From positions 2,046,001 to 2,110,000 of the forward strand of contig NZ_CP012673.1 of assembly GCF_002950945.1 (NCBI RefSeq): 64,000 nucleotides of DNA, written 5' to 3'. Positions within the stretch are counted from its first letter, which is position 1; each line of letters begins with the position of its first letter. Source of the stretch: Sorangium cellulosum (GTDB lineage Bacteria; Myxococcota_A; Polyangia; Polyangiales; Polyangiaceae). Of the stretch, positions 54,791 through 62,822 are shown piece by piece. The translations under genes and the position numbers were made by a program. The notes beneath the pieces are model-generated. The model had not been told where the DNA came from. It worked only from the letters and a program-made list of their open reading frames with translations, and did not search any database.

Positions 54791-55351
54791 TCACGCGAGC
54801 TCGTGTCTCGAAGGCGGCTCCCCGGCCACGCCCTCTTCCCGGATGCGGGCATAGAGCAGGGCGTCCGCCAAACGCCCGTCCTTCACGACGTGCCGGCGCA
54901 TCCGCGCCTCGAGCGTATACCCCGCCTTCTCGAGCACTCGCGCGGACGCGACGTTCCAGTCGAAGACCGGCGCCTGGATGCGCTCGAGCCCGAGCGCCTC
55001 GAAGCCGTACCGCGTGAGCGCGACGACCGCCTCGGTCGCGAGACCGCGGCCCCAGTAGGCCGCGCCCAGCCAGTAGCCGATCTCCGCGGTGTTGCGATGC
55101 ACGTCGCCGAAACGCTCGAGCCCGATCCCGCCGGCCACCTCGCCGGCCACGGCGATCGCCAGGTTCTCGCCGGGCTCGGGCCGCCCCGCGCAGAAGGCGA
55201 TCCACCCCTCGGCGTCCGCGCGTGTGTACGGGTGCGGGAAACGATCCCGGAGGTTCGCCCAGATCCGGCGGTCGTTCGCGGCCCTCGCGAGCGCGTCGGC
55301 GTCGGCCGGGGTGAAGGGGCGGAGCGTGAGAGAGGGCGTCTCGAGGATCAT
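54791..55351 (-). CDS. GNAT N-acetyltransferase (RimJ/RimL-like)
   Basis: This is a 186-aa protein. It opens LETPSLTLRPFTPADADALARAANDRRIW. The AcCoA loop region is IGYWLGAAYWGRGLATEAVVALTRYGFEALGLERIQAPVF, and NVASARVLEKAGYTLEARMRRHVVKDG is also typical of ribosomal-protein-alanine acetyltransferase relatives. The ATG at 55351 overlaps the stop of the upstream gene (ATGA). The substrate is unknown. Confidence 0.9.
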   Translation of the reverse strand: MILETPSLTLRPFTPADADALARAANDRRIWANLRDRFPHPYTRADAEGWIAFCAGRPEPGENLAIAVAGEVAGGIGLERFGDVHRNTAEIGYWLGAAYWGRGLATEAVVALTRYGFEALGLERIQAPVFDWNVASARVLEKAGYTLEARMRRHVVKDGRLADALLYARIREEGVAGEPPSRHELA

Positions 55352-56631
55352 GGGGCAGGTTCCTCCGGTCGAGCCTCGCCGGCTCGGGTGGTCGATCGAT
55401 CGAAGAGCTTCACGAGCAGCTCGGAGCCGACGCCGGTCGCGATCATGCGCTCGCGGCGGTTCGAGAGCGCCGCGCCGAGCCACGGGACCGCGCCGCCGTC
55501 GCCGGCCGGGAGCGCGAGGCCGTCGTCGCGGCGGACGATGAGCTGGATGAACGGGCCGGCGTAGTAGCCGAGCCCCTGCAGCCGCGCGAGGTCGTGGACG
55601 ATCTCGACCTCGGGCCGCGCGGCCGCGAGCGGCTCGGCCACCTCGGCGACCCAGCGCTCGGCGCGCGCCACGAGATCCGGACCCAGGCCGAGCGACCGTA
55701 CGGCGGCCACGAGATCCGCCGCGTCGCGCGGCAGGTCGACGCCCGCCTCGCGCAGGGCCGCCTCCGACGAGCCCGGCTCGTGCGCCTTCGCCCGCCGCGC
55801 CATCACGTCCACGTCGAGCCCGCGCGCGCCGAGGCACGCCCGGACGAGGTGCGTGTCGGAGAGCACGACCCGCAGGCCCGCCACCCGGAAGCCGGCGCCC
55901 GGGAGCGCACGCACCACGTCGGCCCACGCGAGCAGGTGCTCGAGCAAGGCCCCGCGCTCGCTCGCGTCGTCCTCGGCCCGGGACGGCGAGCGGACCGCCG
56001 TCAGCAGGGCGAACAGGCGGAAATGCGGCGTGAAACCCGGCTGCGTCAGCGGCTGCATGCGCAGGACGCGCTGGCTCGCGCAGAACCGCAGCGCCTCGCC
56101 GCCGCGGGACGCGCGCCGGCGCCGCGCGGCATGCAACCAGAGGCCCGTCGTCGGATCCGCGGCGACCTCGGCGAAGCGGACCGCCGCGAGCACGTTGTTC
56201 GGCTCGATGCCCGCACACGCGGTGGCGCCGAGCGGCAGGACGGGCGCGAGATCCACCGCCTCGAAGCGCGCCGCCGCCGCGAACGCCGCCGCGTCGAAGG
56301 CGTGCAGGCGCCGGGCGTCCGCGGCCGACGCGTGTGTCATCGGCGCCCGCAGCGCGTGATCGAGCACGTCGGCGAAGCCTCGCCGCAGCGCGCGCCGCCG
56401 CAGGCAGTGGAGCAGCAGCGTGGTCAGCTCGTTGCCCGGGAGGTCGTCCGCGAGCAGCCGATCGAGCGGCTGCCCCGCGTGCGCCGCGGCCGCGCGCCGC
56501 GCGATGCGCGCCGAGAGATCGCCCGTCTTGCCGCCGTCCGGCGCCTGCCCCCCGGGCGCGTCGGCGGGGGGCGGCGCGCCGGAAGCGGTCGGCGCGCCGG
56601 GCAGGGGCGTGAGGTCTTCCGCGAAAGGCAT
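55348..56631 (-). CDS. Class II aaRS/HisZ-like protein of unknown function
   Basis: This is a 427-aa protein from ATG 56631. The N-terminal 60 residues are Pro/Gly-rich. Later segments recall histidyl-tRNA-synthetase-like proteins such as HisZ: RVLRMQPLTQPGFTPHFRLFALLTAVRS in the motif 2 position and LARLQGLGYYAGPFIQLIVRR in the LGYYTG position near the C terminus. The N-terminal portion is unlike HisZ and catalytic residues look altered, so it is a divergent regulatory or non-canonical member at best. It is coupled to the GNAT gene and divergent from the MocR-like regulator. Confidence 0.5.
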   Translation of the reverse strand: MPFAEDLTPLPGAPTASGAPPPADAPGGQAPDGGKTGDLSARIARRAAAAHAGQPLDRLLADDLPGNELTTLLLHCLRRRALRRGFADVLDHALRAPMTHASAADARRLHAFDAAAFAAAARFEAVDLAPVLPLGATACAGIEPNNVLAAVRFAEVAADPTTGLWLHAARRRRASRGGEALRFCASQRVLRMQPLTQPGFTPHFRLFALLTAVRSPSRAEDDASERGALLEHLLAWADVVRALPGAGFRVAGLRVVLSDTHLVRACLGARGLDVDVMARRAKAHEPGSSEAALREAGVDLPRDAADLVAAVRSLGLGPDLVARAERWVAEVAEPLAAARPEVEIVHDLARLQGLGYYAGPFIQLIVRRDDGLALPAGDGGAVPWLGAALSNRRERMIATGVGSELLVKLFDRSTTRAGEARPEEPAP

Positions 56632-56666
56632 GGGCTTGCTCCTCGTGGACAACCGTGGACCGGATC

Positions 56667-56710
56667 TGGCACCCTGGAAAGTGCCAGACCAGCGGGTCTC
56701 GATGGTGCCA
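56667..56710. promoter_or_regulatory. Palindromic operator candidate in the MocR-like divergent promoter
   Basis: TCTGGCAC (56667-56674), eight-base spacer, GTGCCAGA (56683-56690) is a perfect inverted repeat. A third GTGCCA follows at 56705-56710, overlapping the first codons of the regulator. It lies between the 427-aa gene (start 56631) and the regulator (start 56702), the arrangement expected for MocR/GntR control. Confidence 0.7.
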
Positions 56711-58246
56711 GCGCCCCCCGCCACCCCCACCTTCCTCCGCCTGCGCCGCGGCGGGCCGGCGACCCTCGCCGCCCAGCTCGTCGAGCAGCTGCGGAGCGCC
56801 GTGCTGGAGGGCGTGCTCCAGCCGGAGCACCTCCTGCCGTCGTCCCGCGAGCTGGCGCGGCAGCTCGGCGTGTCGCGCAACACCGCGGTGGCGGCGTACG
56901 AGGCGCTGGCCGCGGACGGGACGATCGTGATGCGCCCCCGGCGGGCGCCCGTGGTCGCCCACGTGCCGGCCCGCGGCGGGCAGGGCGGAGGCCGCGCCCA
57001 GGCCGCGGCGCCGCCGCCGCGCACCTCGAAGAGCGCGCGGCGCCTCGCCGCGGTGGTGCCCGCCGACAAGCTGGACGCGCTCCTCGGCAGCCGGGCCCGC
57101 TCGCGGCCGTTCGGGGTCGGCCTGCCGGACCTGGAGCTCCTGCCGTGGCGCGTGCTCGAGCGGTGCGTGGCGCGCCGCTTCCGGTCGATGTCGGCCGCCG
57201 ACGCGCTGCACGCCGATCCGCGCGGCGCGCTGCCGCTCCGTCGCGCCGTGCTCCACCACGCGGCGGTGGCGCGCGGCGTGCGCGCGACGGTCGATCAGGT
57301 CTTCATCACGGAGGGCTCCCAGGCGGCGCTGGACCTCTGCTGCCGCGCGCTGCTCGACCCGGGCGACGCCGCCTGGGTGGAGGACCCGGGGCCGCTGGCC
57401 CTGCGCGCGGCGGTGCGTATGGCGGGCGCGCGGCTGGTCCCGATCCCGGTCGACGAGGACGGCCTGCACGTCCAGGCGGGCGCGCGGCGGGCGCCGCGGG
57501 CGAAGGTCGTGTTCGTGTCGCCGGCGTCGGCGTTCCCCACCGGGGCGCGGCTGACGCTGCTGCGGCGGATCGAGCTCATGGCGTGGGCCAGCAAGGCGGG
57601 GGCGGTGGTCGTCGAGGTCGACTACGAGGGCGAGCTGCGCTTCGACGGGACGCCGCTGCCGTCGCTCCTCGCGCTCGACATGGAGGGGGTGAAGGACCGG
57701 GTGATCCACGTGGGCACCTTCAGCCGGTCGCTGTTCCCCGGGCTCCGGCTGGGGTTCATGATCGTGCCGCCCGCGATGGTGCGCGCCGTGGCCCAGCTGC
57801 GCGCGGCGTCGACGCGCTCCCCGCCGTACCTGCTCCAGGCGGCCGTCGCCGACTTCATCGACGAGGGGCACTTCGCGCGGCACCTGCGCAAGCTGAAGCA
57901 GGCGACGCGGCGCCGGCGGGACCTGCTGCTCGGCGAGCTCGCGTCGCTGCTGTCAGCCGGGGTGCGGGTGCGGGCGCCGGCGGGCGGGGCGGTGCTGACG
58001 CTGGAGCTGCCGGCGGGGGTGGACGACGTCGGGCTGGTGCAGGCGCTCGCGGCGCGCGGGGTGGACGCGCTGGCGCTGTCGCGCAGCACCGCGGTGAGGC
58101 GAGGGACCAGCACGCCGGGGCTGATCCTGGGGTTCGGGGCGCACTCGGACGCGGCGCTGCGGGAGGCGGCGCGCACGCTCGCGGGGGTGGTGACGGAGGC
58201 CGTCGGGGAAACAGAGGCTGTCGGGGAGGGGAGTCGTCGGGAATAG
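56702..58246 (+). CDS. MocR-type GntR regulator with degenerate aminotransferase domain
   Basis: This is a 514-aa protein from ATG 56702. The N-terminal GntR winged HTH (about residues 15-75) shows LPSSRELARQLGVSRNTAVAAYEALAADG. The fold-type I aminotransferase domain follows. The PLP lysine that normally sits in GTFSK is arginine here (GTFSRSLFPGLRLGF, Arg342). The usual TPSHQxPTG is SPASAFPTG, and the EDDY motif is EVDY, so PLP Schiff-base binding should be impossible. It may sense another ligand or act constitutively. The regulated genes are probably itself and the divergent 427-aa/GNAT pair. Confidence 0.88.
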   Translation: MVPAPPATPTFLRLRRGGPATLAAQLVEQLRSAVLEGVLQPEHLLPSSRELARQLGVSRNTAVAAYEALAADGTIVMRPRRAPVVAHVPARGGQGGGRAQAAAPPPRTSKSARRLAAVVPADKLDALLGSRARSRPFGVGLPDLELLPWRVLERCVARRFRSMSAADALHADPRGALPLRRAVLHHAAVARGVRATVDQVFITEGSQAALDLCCRALLDPGDAAWVEDPGPLALRAAVRMAGARLVPIPVDEDGLHVQAGARRAPRAKVVFVSPASAFPTGARLTLLRRIELMAWASKAGAVVVEVDYEGELRFDGTPLPSLLALDMEGVKDRVIHVGTFSRSLFPGLRLGFMIVPPAMVRAVAQLRAASTRSPPYLLQAAVADFIDEGHFARHLRKLKQATRRRRDLLLGELASLLSAGVRVRAPAGGAVLTLELPAGVDDVGLVQALAARGVDALALSRSTAVRRGTSTPGLILGFGAHSDAALREAARTLAGVVTEAVGETEAVGEGSRRE

Positions 58247-58329
58247 GGGCGGGGTCGGGCTGACGGAAGGTGGGGAAGAGGGGGCCCCGTCGCGGGCGGC
58301 CCTCGGGCGGGCGTGAGCGCAGGCGGCGC

Positions 58330-58357
58330 CCCGCGCGCCGGCCTCTCGGCGCGCGGG
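58330..58357. terminator. 11-bp GC hairpin between convergent genes
   Basis: CCCGCGCGCCG and CGGCGCGCGGG pair perfectly around GCCTCT, between the stops of the MocR-like gene (58246) and the GST gene (58425). No T-run. Confidence 0.55.
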
Positions 58358-58424
58358 CGGCGCGATGGTCAGCAGGGTATTCCCCGCCTCATGACGTCAC
58401 CGCCGCCCCGCGCGCGTACAGCGC

Positions 58425-59090
58425 TCACTGCTTCTTCTGCATGGCCAGGAAGGCCTGGAGCGCCTGGGTGGCCTCGGCCTCGACCCTCTGGACGTGGGGG
58501 CGCTGCCGCAGCAGCGCGAAGTAGCTGTGCAGCTCGGGCCAGTCCTCGAGCGGGTCCTTGCCGGTGATCATCTTCAGCACCACGCTGGCCACCGGCATGA
58601 CCGTGATCGCGGCGAGATCCGCGTAGGTCAGCTCGCTGCCGGCGATGTAGGGCTTGAACTTCGCCAGGCGCCGGAGGCCGCTCACGCCGCGCGCGACGCT
58701 CTGCTCCGCGCTCGCCACCTGCTCGGGCACCGCCTTCTGTCCCAGGAGCGCCGCGGGCAGCACCGGGCGACACGGGCTATCGATGCTGAAGTCGATGAGG
58801 AACATGATCGAGCGACACTGCGCCGCCTCCCAGGGGTCCTCGGGGAGCAGGCGGTTCTCCTTGGGTCCAATCGCCTCGATGTACTCGACGATCGCCTGGG
58901 ACTCGATGAGATAACCCTCCGCGTCCGACCTCTTGATGAACGGGATCTTGCCCGTCGGGCTCTTCTCCAGGAGCGCCGCGTCCTGGGACGGACGCGCCAG
59001 CTCCTCCACGAAGGGGACCCCCTTCTCGAGCAGGGAGAGCTTCACCTTGTTGTAATAATTGCTTAGCGGGAATCCATACAGCGTGATCAT
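58425..59090 (-). CDS. Glutathione S-transferase family protein
   Basis: This is a 221-aa protein from ATG 59090, with AGGAGG upstream. The N-terminal thioredoxin-like domain has YGFPLSNYYNKVKLSLLEKGVPF, the cis-Pro in TGKIPFI and the ESQAI motif that binds the gamma-Glu of glutathione. The C-terminal helical domain contains YIAGSELTYADLAAI with the N-capping Ser/Thr-Asp. Substrate unknown. It lies 85 bases after the SDR gene on the same strand, so possibly one operon. Confidence 0.9.
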   Translation of the reverse strand: MITLYGFPLSNYYNKVKLSLLEKGVPFVEELARPSQDAALLEKSPTGKIPFIKRSDAEGYLIESQAIVEYIEAIGPKENRLLPEDPWEAAQCRSIMFLIDFSIDSPCRPVLPAALLGQKAVPEQVASAEQSVARGVSGLRRLAKFKPYIAGSELTYADLAAITVMPVASVVLKMITGKDPLEDWPELHSYFALLRQRPHVQRVEAEATQALQAFLAMQKKQ

Positions 59091-59175
59091 GCGGAGACCT
59101 CCTGTCCTTTCAAGGCGGCCCAGCAGACCGGACGCCCCCGGGGCTGTCAAGGCTCACGGCCACGGCCGGCAGCGG

Positions 59176-59922
59176 TCAGCGCCCTCCTCCCACGTCCAGG
59201 ATGGAGCCTGTGCAGTAGGAGGCCTCCTTCGACGCAAGCCAGAGGATCGCGTGCGCGACCTCCTCGGGGCTGCCGGCGCGCCCGAGCGGTAGGCTCGCCT
59301 TGAGCCGCTCCACCCGCCCCGGATCGCCGCCGCTCGCGTGGATGTCTGTCTCGATGATCCCCGGCCGCACGGCGTTGACCCGGATGCCCTCCGCGGCCAC
59401 CTCCTTGGCGAGGCCGACCGTGAGCGCGTCGACAGCGGCCTTCGATGCGGCGTAGTCGATGTATTCTCCCGGAGAGCCGAGCTGCGCTGCGCGCGACGAC
59501 ACGTTGACGATCGCGCCGCCCCCTCCGCCGCGGAGCGTCGACATGCGCCGGACCGCCTCCCGCGCGCACAGGAAGCTCCCGGCGACGTTGGTGGAGAAGA
59601 TCCGGTGGAGGCGCGCCTCGTCGATGTGCTCGAGGCGCGTCTGGCGCTCGAGCACACCCGCGTTGTTCACCAGCACCGCGGCCGGGCCCAGCGCGTCGTC
59701 CACGGCCTGGAACATCCGCACCACGTCCTCTTCCCGGCCCACGTCCGCCCGGACCGCGATGGCCGTGCCCCCGTGCGTGTGGATCTCGTCAACCACCCTC
59801 TTCGCGGCGCCCTCGTCGCGCAGGTAACTCACCGCGACGGCATATCCCCGCCTCGCGGCGAGCAACGCTGTCGCGGCGCCGATTCCACGGCTGCCTCCCG
59901 TGATGAGCATGATCTCCGCCAT
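59176..59922 (-). CDS. SDR family oxidoreductase
   Basis: This is a 248-aa protein from ATG 59922. It has TGGSRGIG, SYLRDEGAAK (NADP-type basic context), DVGREEDV, NNAG, the catalytic Ser in NVSSRAAQLG, YAASK, VNAVRPG and a C-terminal TGSILDVGGGR. Closest in style to FabG-like 3-oxoacyl or glucose dehydrogenases; the substrate cannot be deduced. Not closely related to the SDR at 31291. Confidence 0.9.
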   Translation of the reverse strand: MAEIMLITGGSRGIGAATALLAARRGYAVAVSYLRDEGAAKRVVDEIHTHGGTAIAVRADVGREEDVVRMFQAVDDALGPAAVLVNNAGVLERQTRLEHIDEARLHRIFSTNVAGSFLCAREAVRRMSTLRGGGGGAIVNVSSRAAQLGSPGEYIDYAASKAAVDALTVGLAKEVAAEGIRVNAVRPGIIETDIHASGGDPGRVERLKASLPLGRAGSPEEVAHAILWLASKEASYCTGSILDVGGGR

Positions 59923-60071
59923 CCCGCGCGAGCATACCCTGCTTCCCTGCATCCCAGGAGCCGCACGTCCATACGGTGGGCGCGCGCGAGGATTGTCGTC
60001 GAGTGATGCCGTCGTCGCGCTAGACTCGCCGTCCGGTCGCCGCTCCGGGACCGCGCCCCGTCCGCCGTCCC

Positions 60072-60782
60072 ATGCCCCCGATGCGCCCCTGCGCCGCCGC
60101 TGTCCTCTCCCTTCTGGCAGCCGCGTGCGCCGGTCAATCCGCGGTCGCCCCGCCGGCCAGCCCGGCCACCCCGCCGCCCGCCCCGGCCGCCCCGCCGCTC
60201 CGCGCCCCCGCGGGCGTGGCGCCCGGGGCGCGTCCGCCCGCCGCGGCGCCCGCCCGCATCGAGCCCTCCTGGACGCCCCCGATCGTGCACTCGCTCGTCG
60301 TGTTCACGGTCACCCGCAGCGTGGAAGCGGTGCTGTGGCCCGAGCCCTTCGCCGACTTCCGCCTCGAGCGCTGGGGGCATCACTACGGCGAGGCGCTCAC
60401 CAGGCCGCCGCTCTTCGACGCCGCTCAGCCTGCCTTCCAGTGGGATCACGACCCCTGGCCGATCAACGTCATCGGCCACGGCCTGCTCGGGAGCGAGATC
60501 TACCTGCGGGCCCGGATCTGCCGGTTCAGCGCCCCGGCCGCGGTCGCCTTCGCCATCGCCGGGACGCACCTCTGGGAGTACGGCTACGAGGCCAACGGCG
60601 TCCGCCCCTCGGCCCTCGACCTCGTGTACACACCGCTCGCGGGGGCCCTGCTCGGCGAGCTCCGTCATGCCACCTGGCGCGCGGCGGACGGCATCGCGAG
60701 CGCACCAGCGCGCCTGCTCGTGCGCGCGCTCGTCGACCCGTTCGGCGAGATCGAGCGGGGCGCCGGCGTGTTCGGCTGCTAG
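60072..60782 (+). CDS. DUF3943-like lipoprotein
   Basis: This is a 236-aa protein. A signal peptide ending in AAAC (lipobox-like) is followed by a 50-residue Pro/Ala linker, then a domain with WDHDPWPINVIGHGLLGSEIYLRAR, FAIAGTHLWEYGYEANGVRPSALDLVYTPLAGALLGELRH. This matches the DUF3943 layout (INxxGHPxxGS, WEYxxE, PSxxDLxxTPxxG). These proteins are thought to be outer-membrane or periplasmic. Ends 10 bases before the YkgJ-like gene, so probably co-transcribed. Confidence 0.78.
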   Translation: MPPMRPCAAAVLSLLAAACAGQSAVAPPASPATPPPAPAAPPLRAPAGVAPGARPPAAAPARIEPSWTPPIVHSLVVFTVTRSVEAVLWPEPFADFRLERWGHHYGEALTRPPLFDAAQPAFQWDHDPWPINVIGHGLLGSEIYLRARICRFSAPAAVAFAIAGTHLWEYGYEANGVRPSALDLVYTPLAGALLGELRHATWRAADGIASAPARLLVRALVDPFGEIERGAGVFGC

Positions 60783-60792
60783 AACCCGGCGC

Positions 60793-61335
60793 ATGGATCC
60801 CACGGCGCGCGAGCGCCTCGAGGCGCTCTTCGCCAAGGTCGACACGTTCTTCGCCGGCGAGAGCGCGCGCCACGGCGAGCGGATGGCCTGCCACACGGGG
60901 TGCAACGACTGCTGCCACCGGCGGTTCTCCGTCACCGCGATAGAGGCCGACGCCCTGCGCGACGCGCTCGCCGCGCTCCCGACGGAAGGCCGCGCGGCGC
61001 TCGCCGCGCGCGCGCAGGCGGGCGATCCGGGCGTCTGCCCCGCGCTCGACGGTGCGGGGAGGTGCGCCGTCTACGCCGCGCGGCCGCTCATCTGCCGGAC
61101 ACACGGCCTGCCCATCCGCTTCGCGCCGGCCGGCGGGCGCGCGCTGCCCGTCCTCGACGCCTGCCCGAAGAACTTCGTGGGCGAGGACCTCGGCGCCCTC
61201 CCGGCCGGGTCGGTCCTCGACCAGACGACGCTCTCGACGGTGCTCGGCGCCCTCGACATGGCCCACGCCGACGCGACGGGGCGGCCGCGCGGCGAGCGCG
61301 TCGCGATCGCCGCGGTGCTCTCGGGCGAGGGGTGA
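60793..61335 (+). CDS. YkgJ-family cysteine-cluster protein
   Basis: This is a 180-aa cytoplasmic protein with the zinc/iron-chelating pattern CHTGCNDCCHRRFSV near residue 33, CPALDGAGRCAVYAARPLICRTHG in the middle and a last Cys in LDACPKNF. All expected cysteines are present. The role of this family is not established; oxidoreductase or metal-chaperone functions have been suggested for relatives. Confidence 0.87.
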   Translation: MDPTARERLEALFAKVDTFFAGESARHGERMACHTGCNDCCHRRFSVTAIEADALRDALAALPTEGRAALAARAQAGDPGVCPALDGAGRCAVYAARPLICRTHGLPIRFAPAGGRALPVLDACPKNFVGEDLGALPAGSVLDQTTLSTVLGALDMAHADATGRPRGERVAIAAVLSGEG

Positions 61336-61407
61336 CGAGCGCTCCGGACGCGGCGCGGCCCCCCGCCAGGAGCGCGCTCCAGGGGCGGAGCGCCGGACGA
61401 GACGAGG

Positions 61408-62514
61408 TCACCCGCCCGCGGGCCGGCGCACGCCCATGTCGACCAGGCGAGGCAAGACCTCGTCCCTGAAGCAAGGGAGCTCGTCGGCGAAGTTCATGAA
61501 GCAGAGGGCCAGGCCGCGGATGCCCGTGTCGCGGACGCGCCGGAGGCCCTCGGCGACATCGCCCGGATCGCCGACGATCGGGTAATGGCCGTGGCTCGCG
61601 GCGAACCGGCCCCGGAACGTCGCATAGAACTCCGGCGTGAACGAGCGGCAGTCCAGCCCGAGCAGCCGCAAGGCGTTGTCGACCGCGGGATCGTCGGCCA
61701 TCTCCTTCGAGATGTGCTCGTAATACTCCTCCGCTTCCTTCCGGGTCGGACGGCATACGACACACGCCGCGGTGTAGACGTCGACGCGGCGATCTGCGCT
61801 TCTCGCCGCCTCCTTGACCTTCGCGACCTCGGCCCGGCACGCCTCGAGGGAGACGAGGATGGTGAACAGCAGGTCGCAGTGGCCGATCGCGAAGCTCCGT
61901 CCAGCGCTCGACGCGCCCGCGCTCATCAGCTTGATCTTGCCGCTCCGCGGCTTCGGGTTCCCGATCACCTCGCGCAGGTTGAAGAACCTGCCGTCCTGAT
62001 GAAAGGGCTTGTCCCTGGTCCAGATCTTGAGCATCACGTCCAGCCACTCTCTCGTGTACTCGTAACGTTCGTCGTGCTCGCGCTGCGGGATTCCGAACAT
62101 GTCGGCCTCGTCCCCGTTCCAGCCGCTGACGATGTTCAGGCCGACGCGACCCGGGCCGATCTGGTCCAGCGTGGCCAGGTGCTTGGCGGCGACGATGGGG
62201 TGCGTGAAGGGCGTGTGCACGGTGGTGAAGAGGGTGATCCGCTTCGTGATCGCGAGCAGGCTCGCCGTCCAGGTGATCGGATCGAGGCTGACGCCCATGG
62301 GGTCGGACTCGCCGCCGAACCCTTTCCAGCGCGCGAACGGGATGTGAAAGTCGAGGCCGGCTGCCTCGGCCGCGAGCGCCAGGTCGCGGTTGTTCTCCCA
62401 GGTCGGGCACCAGCGATCCGGCGCCTTCGACATCGAGGTGCCCGTGCCGTTGGGGCCGAACATCCCGAGCTCCAGATGATCGACCACACCCGCTGCTCCT
62501 GCGATCTCCTTCAT
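61408..62514 (-). CDS. LLM-class flavin-dependent monooxygenase
   Basis: This is a 368-aa protein from ATG 62514 with GGAGGAG upstream. The luciferase-like TIM barrel resembles the RutA/dimethylsulphone/pyrimidine oxygenase branch: FHIPFARWKGFGGES, TVHTPFTHPIVAAKHLATLDQIGPGRVGLNIVSGWNGDEADMFG and the YEYTREWLDVMLKIW segment. It should use FMNH2 and O2, with reductant from a separate reductase not seen here. Substrate unknown. The YkgJ gene converges on it. Confidence 0.9.
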   Translation of the reverse strand: MKEIAGAAGVVDHLELGMFGPNGTGTSMSKAPDRWCPTWENNRDLALAAEAAGLDFHIPFARWKGFGGESDPMGVSLDPITWTASLLAITKRITLFTTVHTPFTHPIVAAKHLATLDQIGPGRVGLNIVSGWNGDEADMFGIPQREHDERYEYTREWLDVMLKIWTRDKPFHQDGRFFNLREVIGNPKPRSGKIKLMSAGASSAGRSFAIGHCDLLFTILVSLEACRAEVAKVKEAARSADRRVDVYTAACVVCRPTRKEAEEYYEHISKEMADDPAVDNALRLLGLDCRSFTPEFYATFRGRFAASHGHYPIVGDPGDVAEGLRRVRDTGIRGLALCFMNFADELPCFRDEVLPRLVDMGVRRPAGG

Positions 62515-62822
62515 GACGGCTCCTCCAAAAGCCCCATCGTCCCACGTCCTTGGCCGCCCGTGGAAGAGGGCACCGCCAGCCGAAGCACGATGGCGCTCGT
62601 CGCGAGCACGTTACCGACGTTTTCGCGCTCACGGGCGCTCGCGCGCTCTGACCACGACGGGATCACACACCTCGTGGACAGACTCGAAGCGGCGCGCGCA
62701 ACACATCCCAGAAGGAATTCTACCGCGTAATCGAATCCTTTGGTTGCGCTGTCGGCTCAGGTGTGTGGCGGGCGCCGGCGAGGCCGCGCCTCGGCCGGCG
62801 CGCGCGCGTCGGCCGCGGAGGA
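62515..62822. other. Intergenic region upstream of the LLM gene
   Basis: Apart from the ribosome-binding site of the LLM gene (62518-62530, minus strand), I see no gene or clear repeat. Its left half must carry the LLM promoter; its right end is the 3' flank of the AsmA-like gene. Confidence 0.45.

Noticed and set aside
54791..57883. 1030-aa minus-strand fusion covering the MocR-like gene, HisZ-like region and GNAT
   Set aside because: Only its last 186 residues (GNAT) are real; the rest is antisense or out of frame with supported genes.
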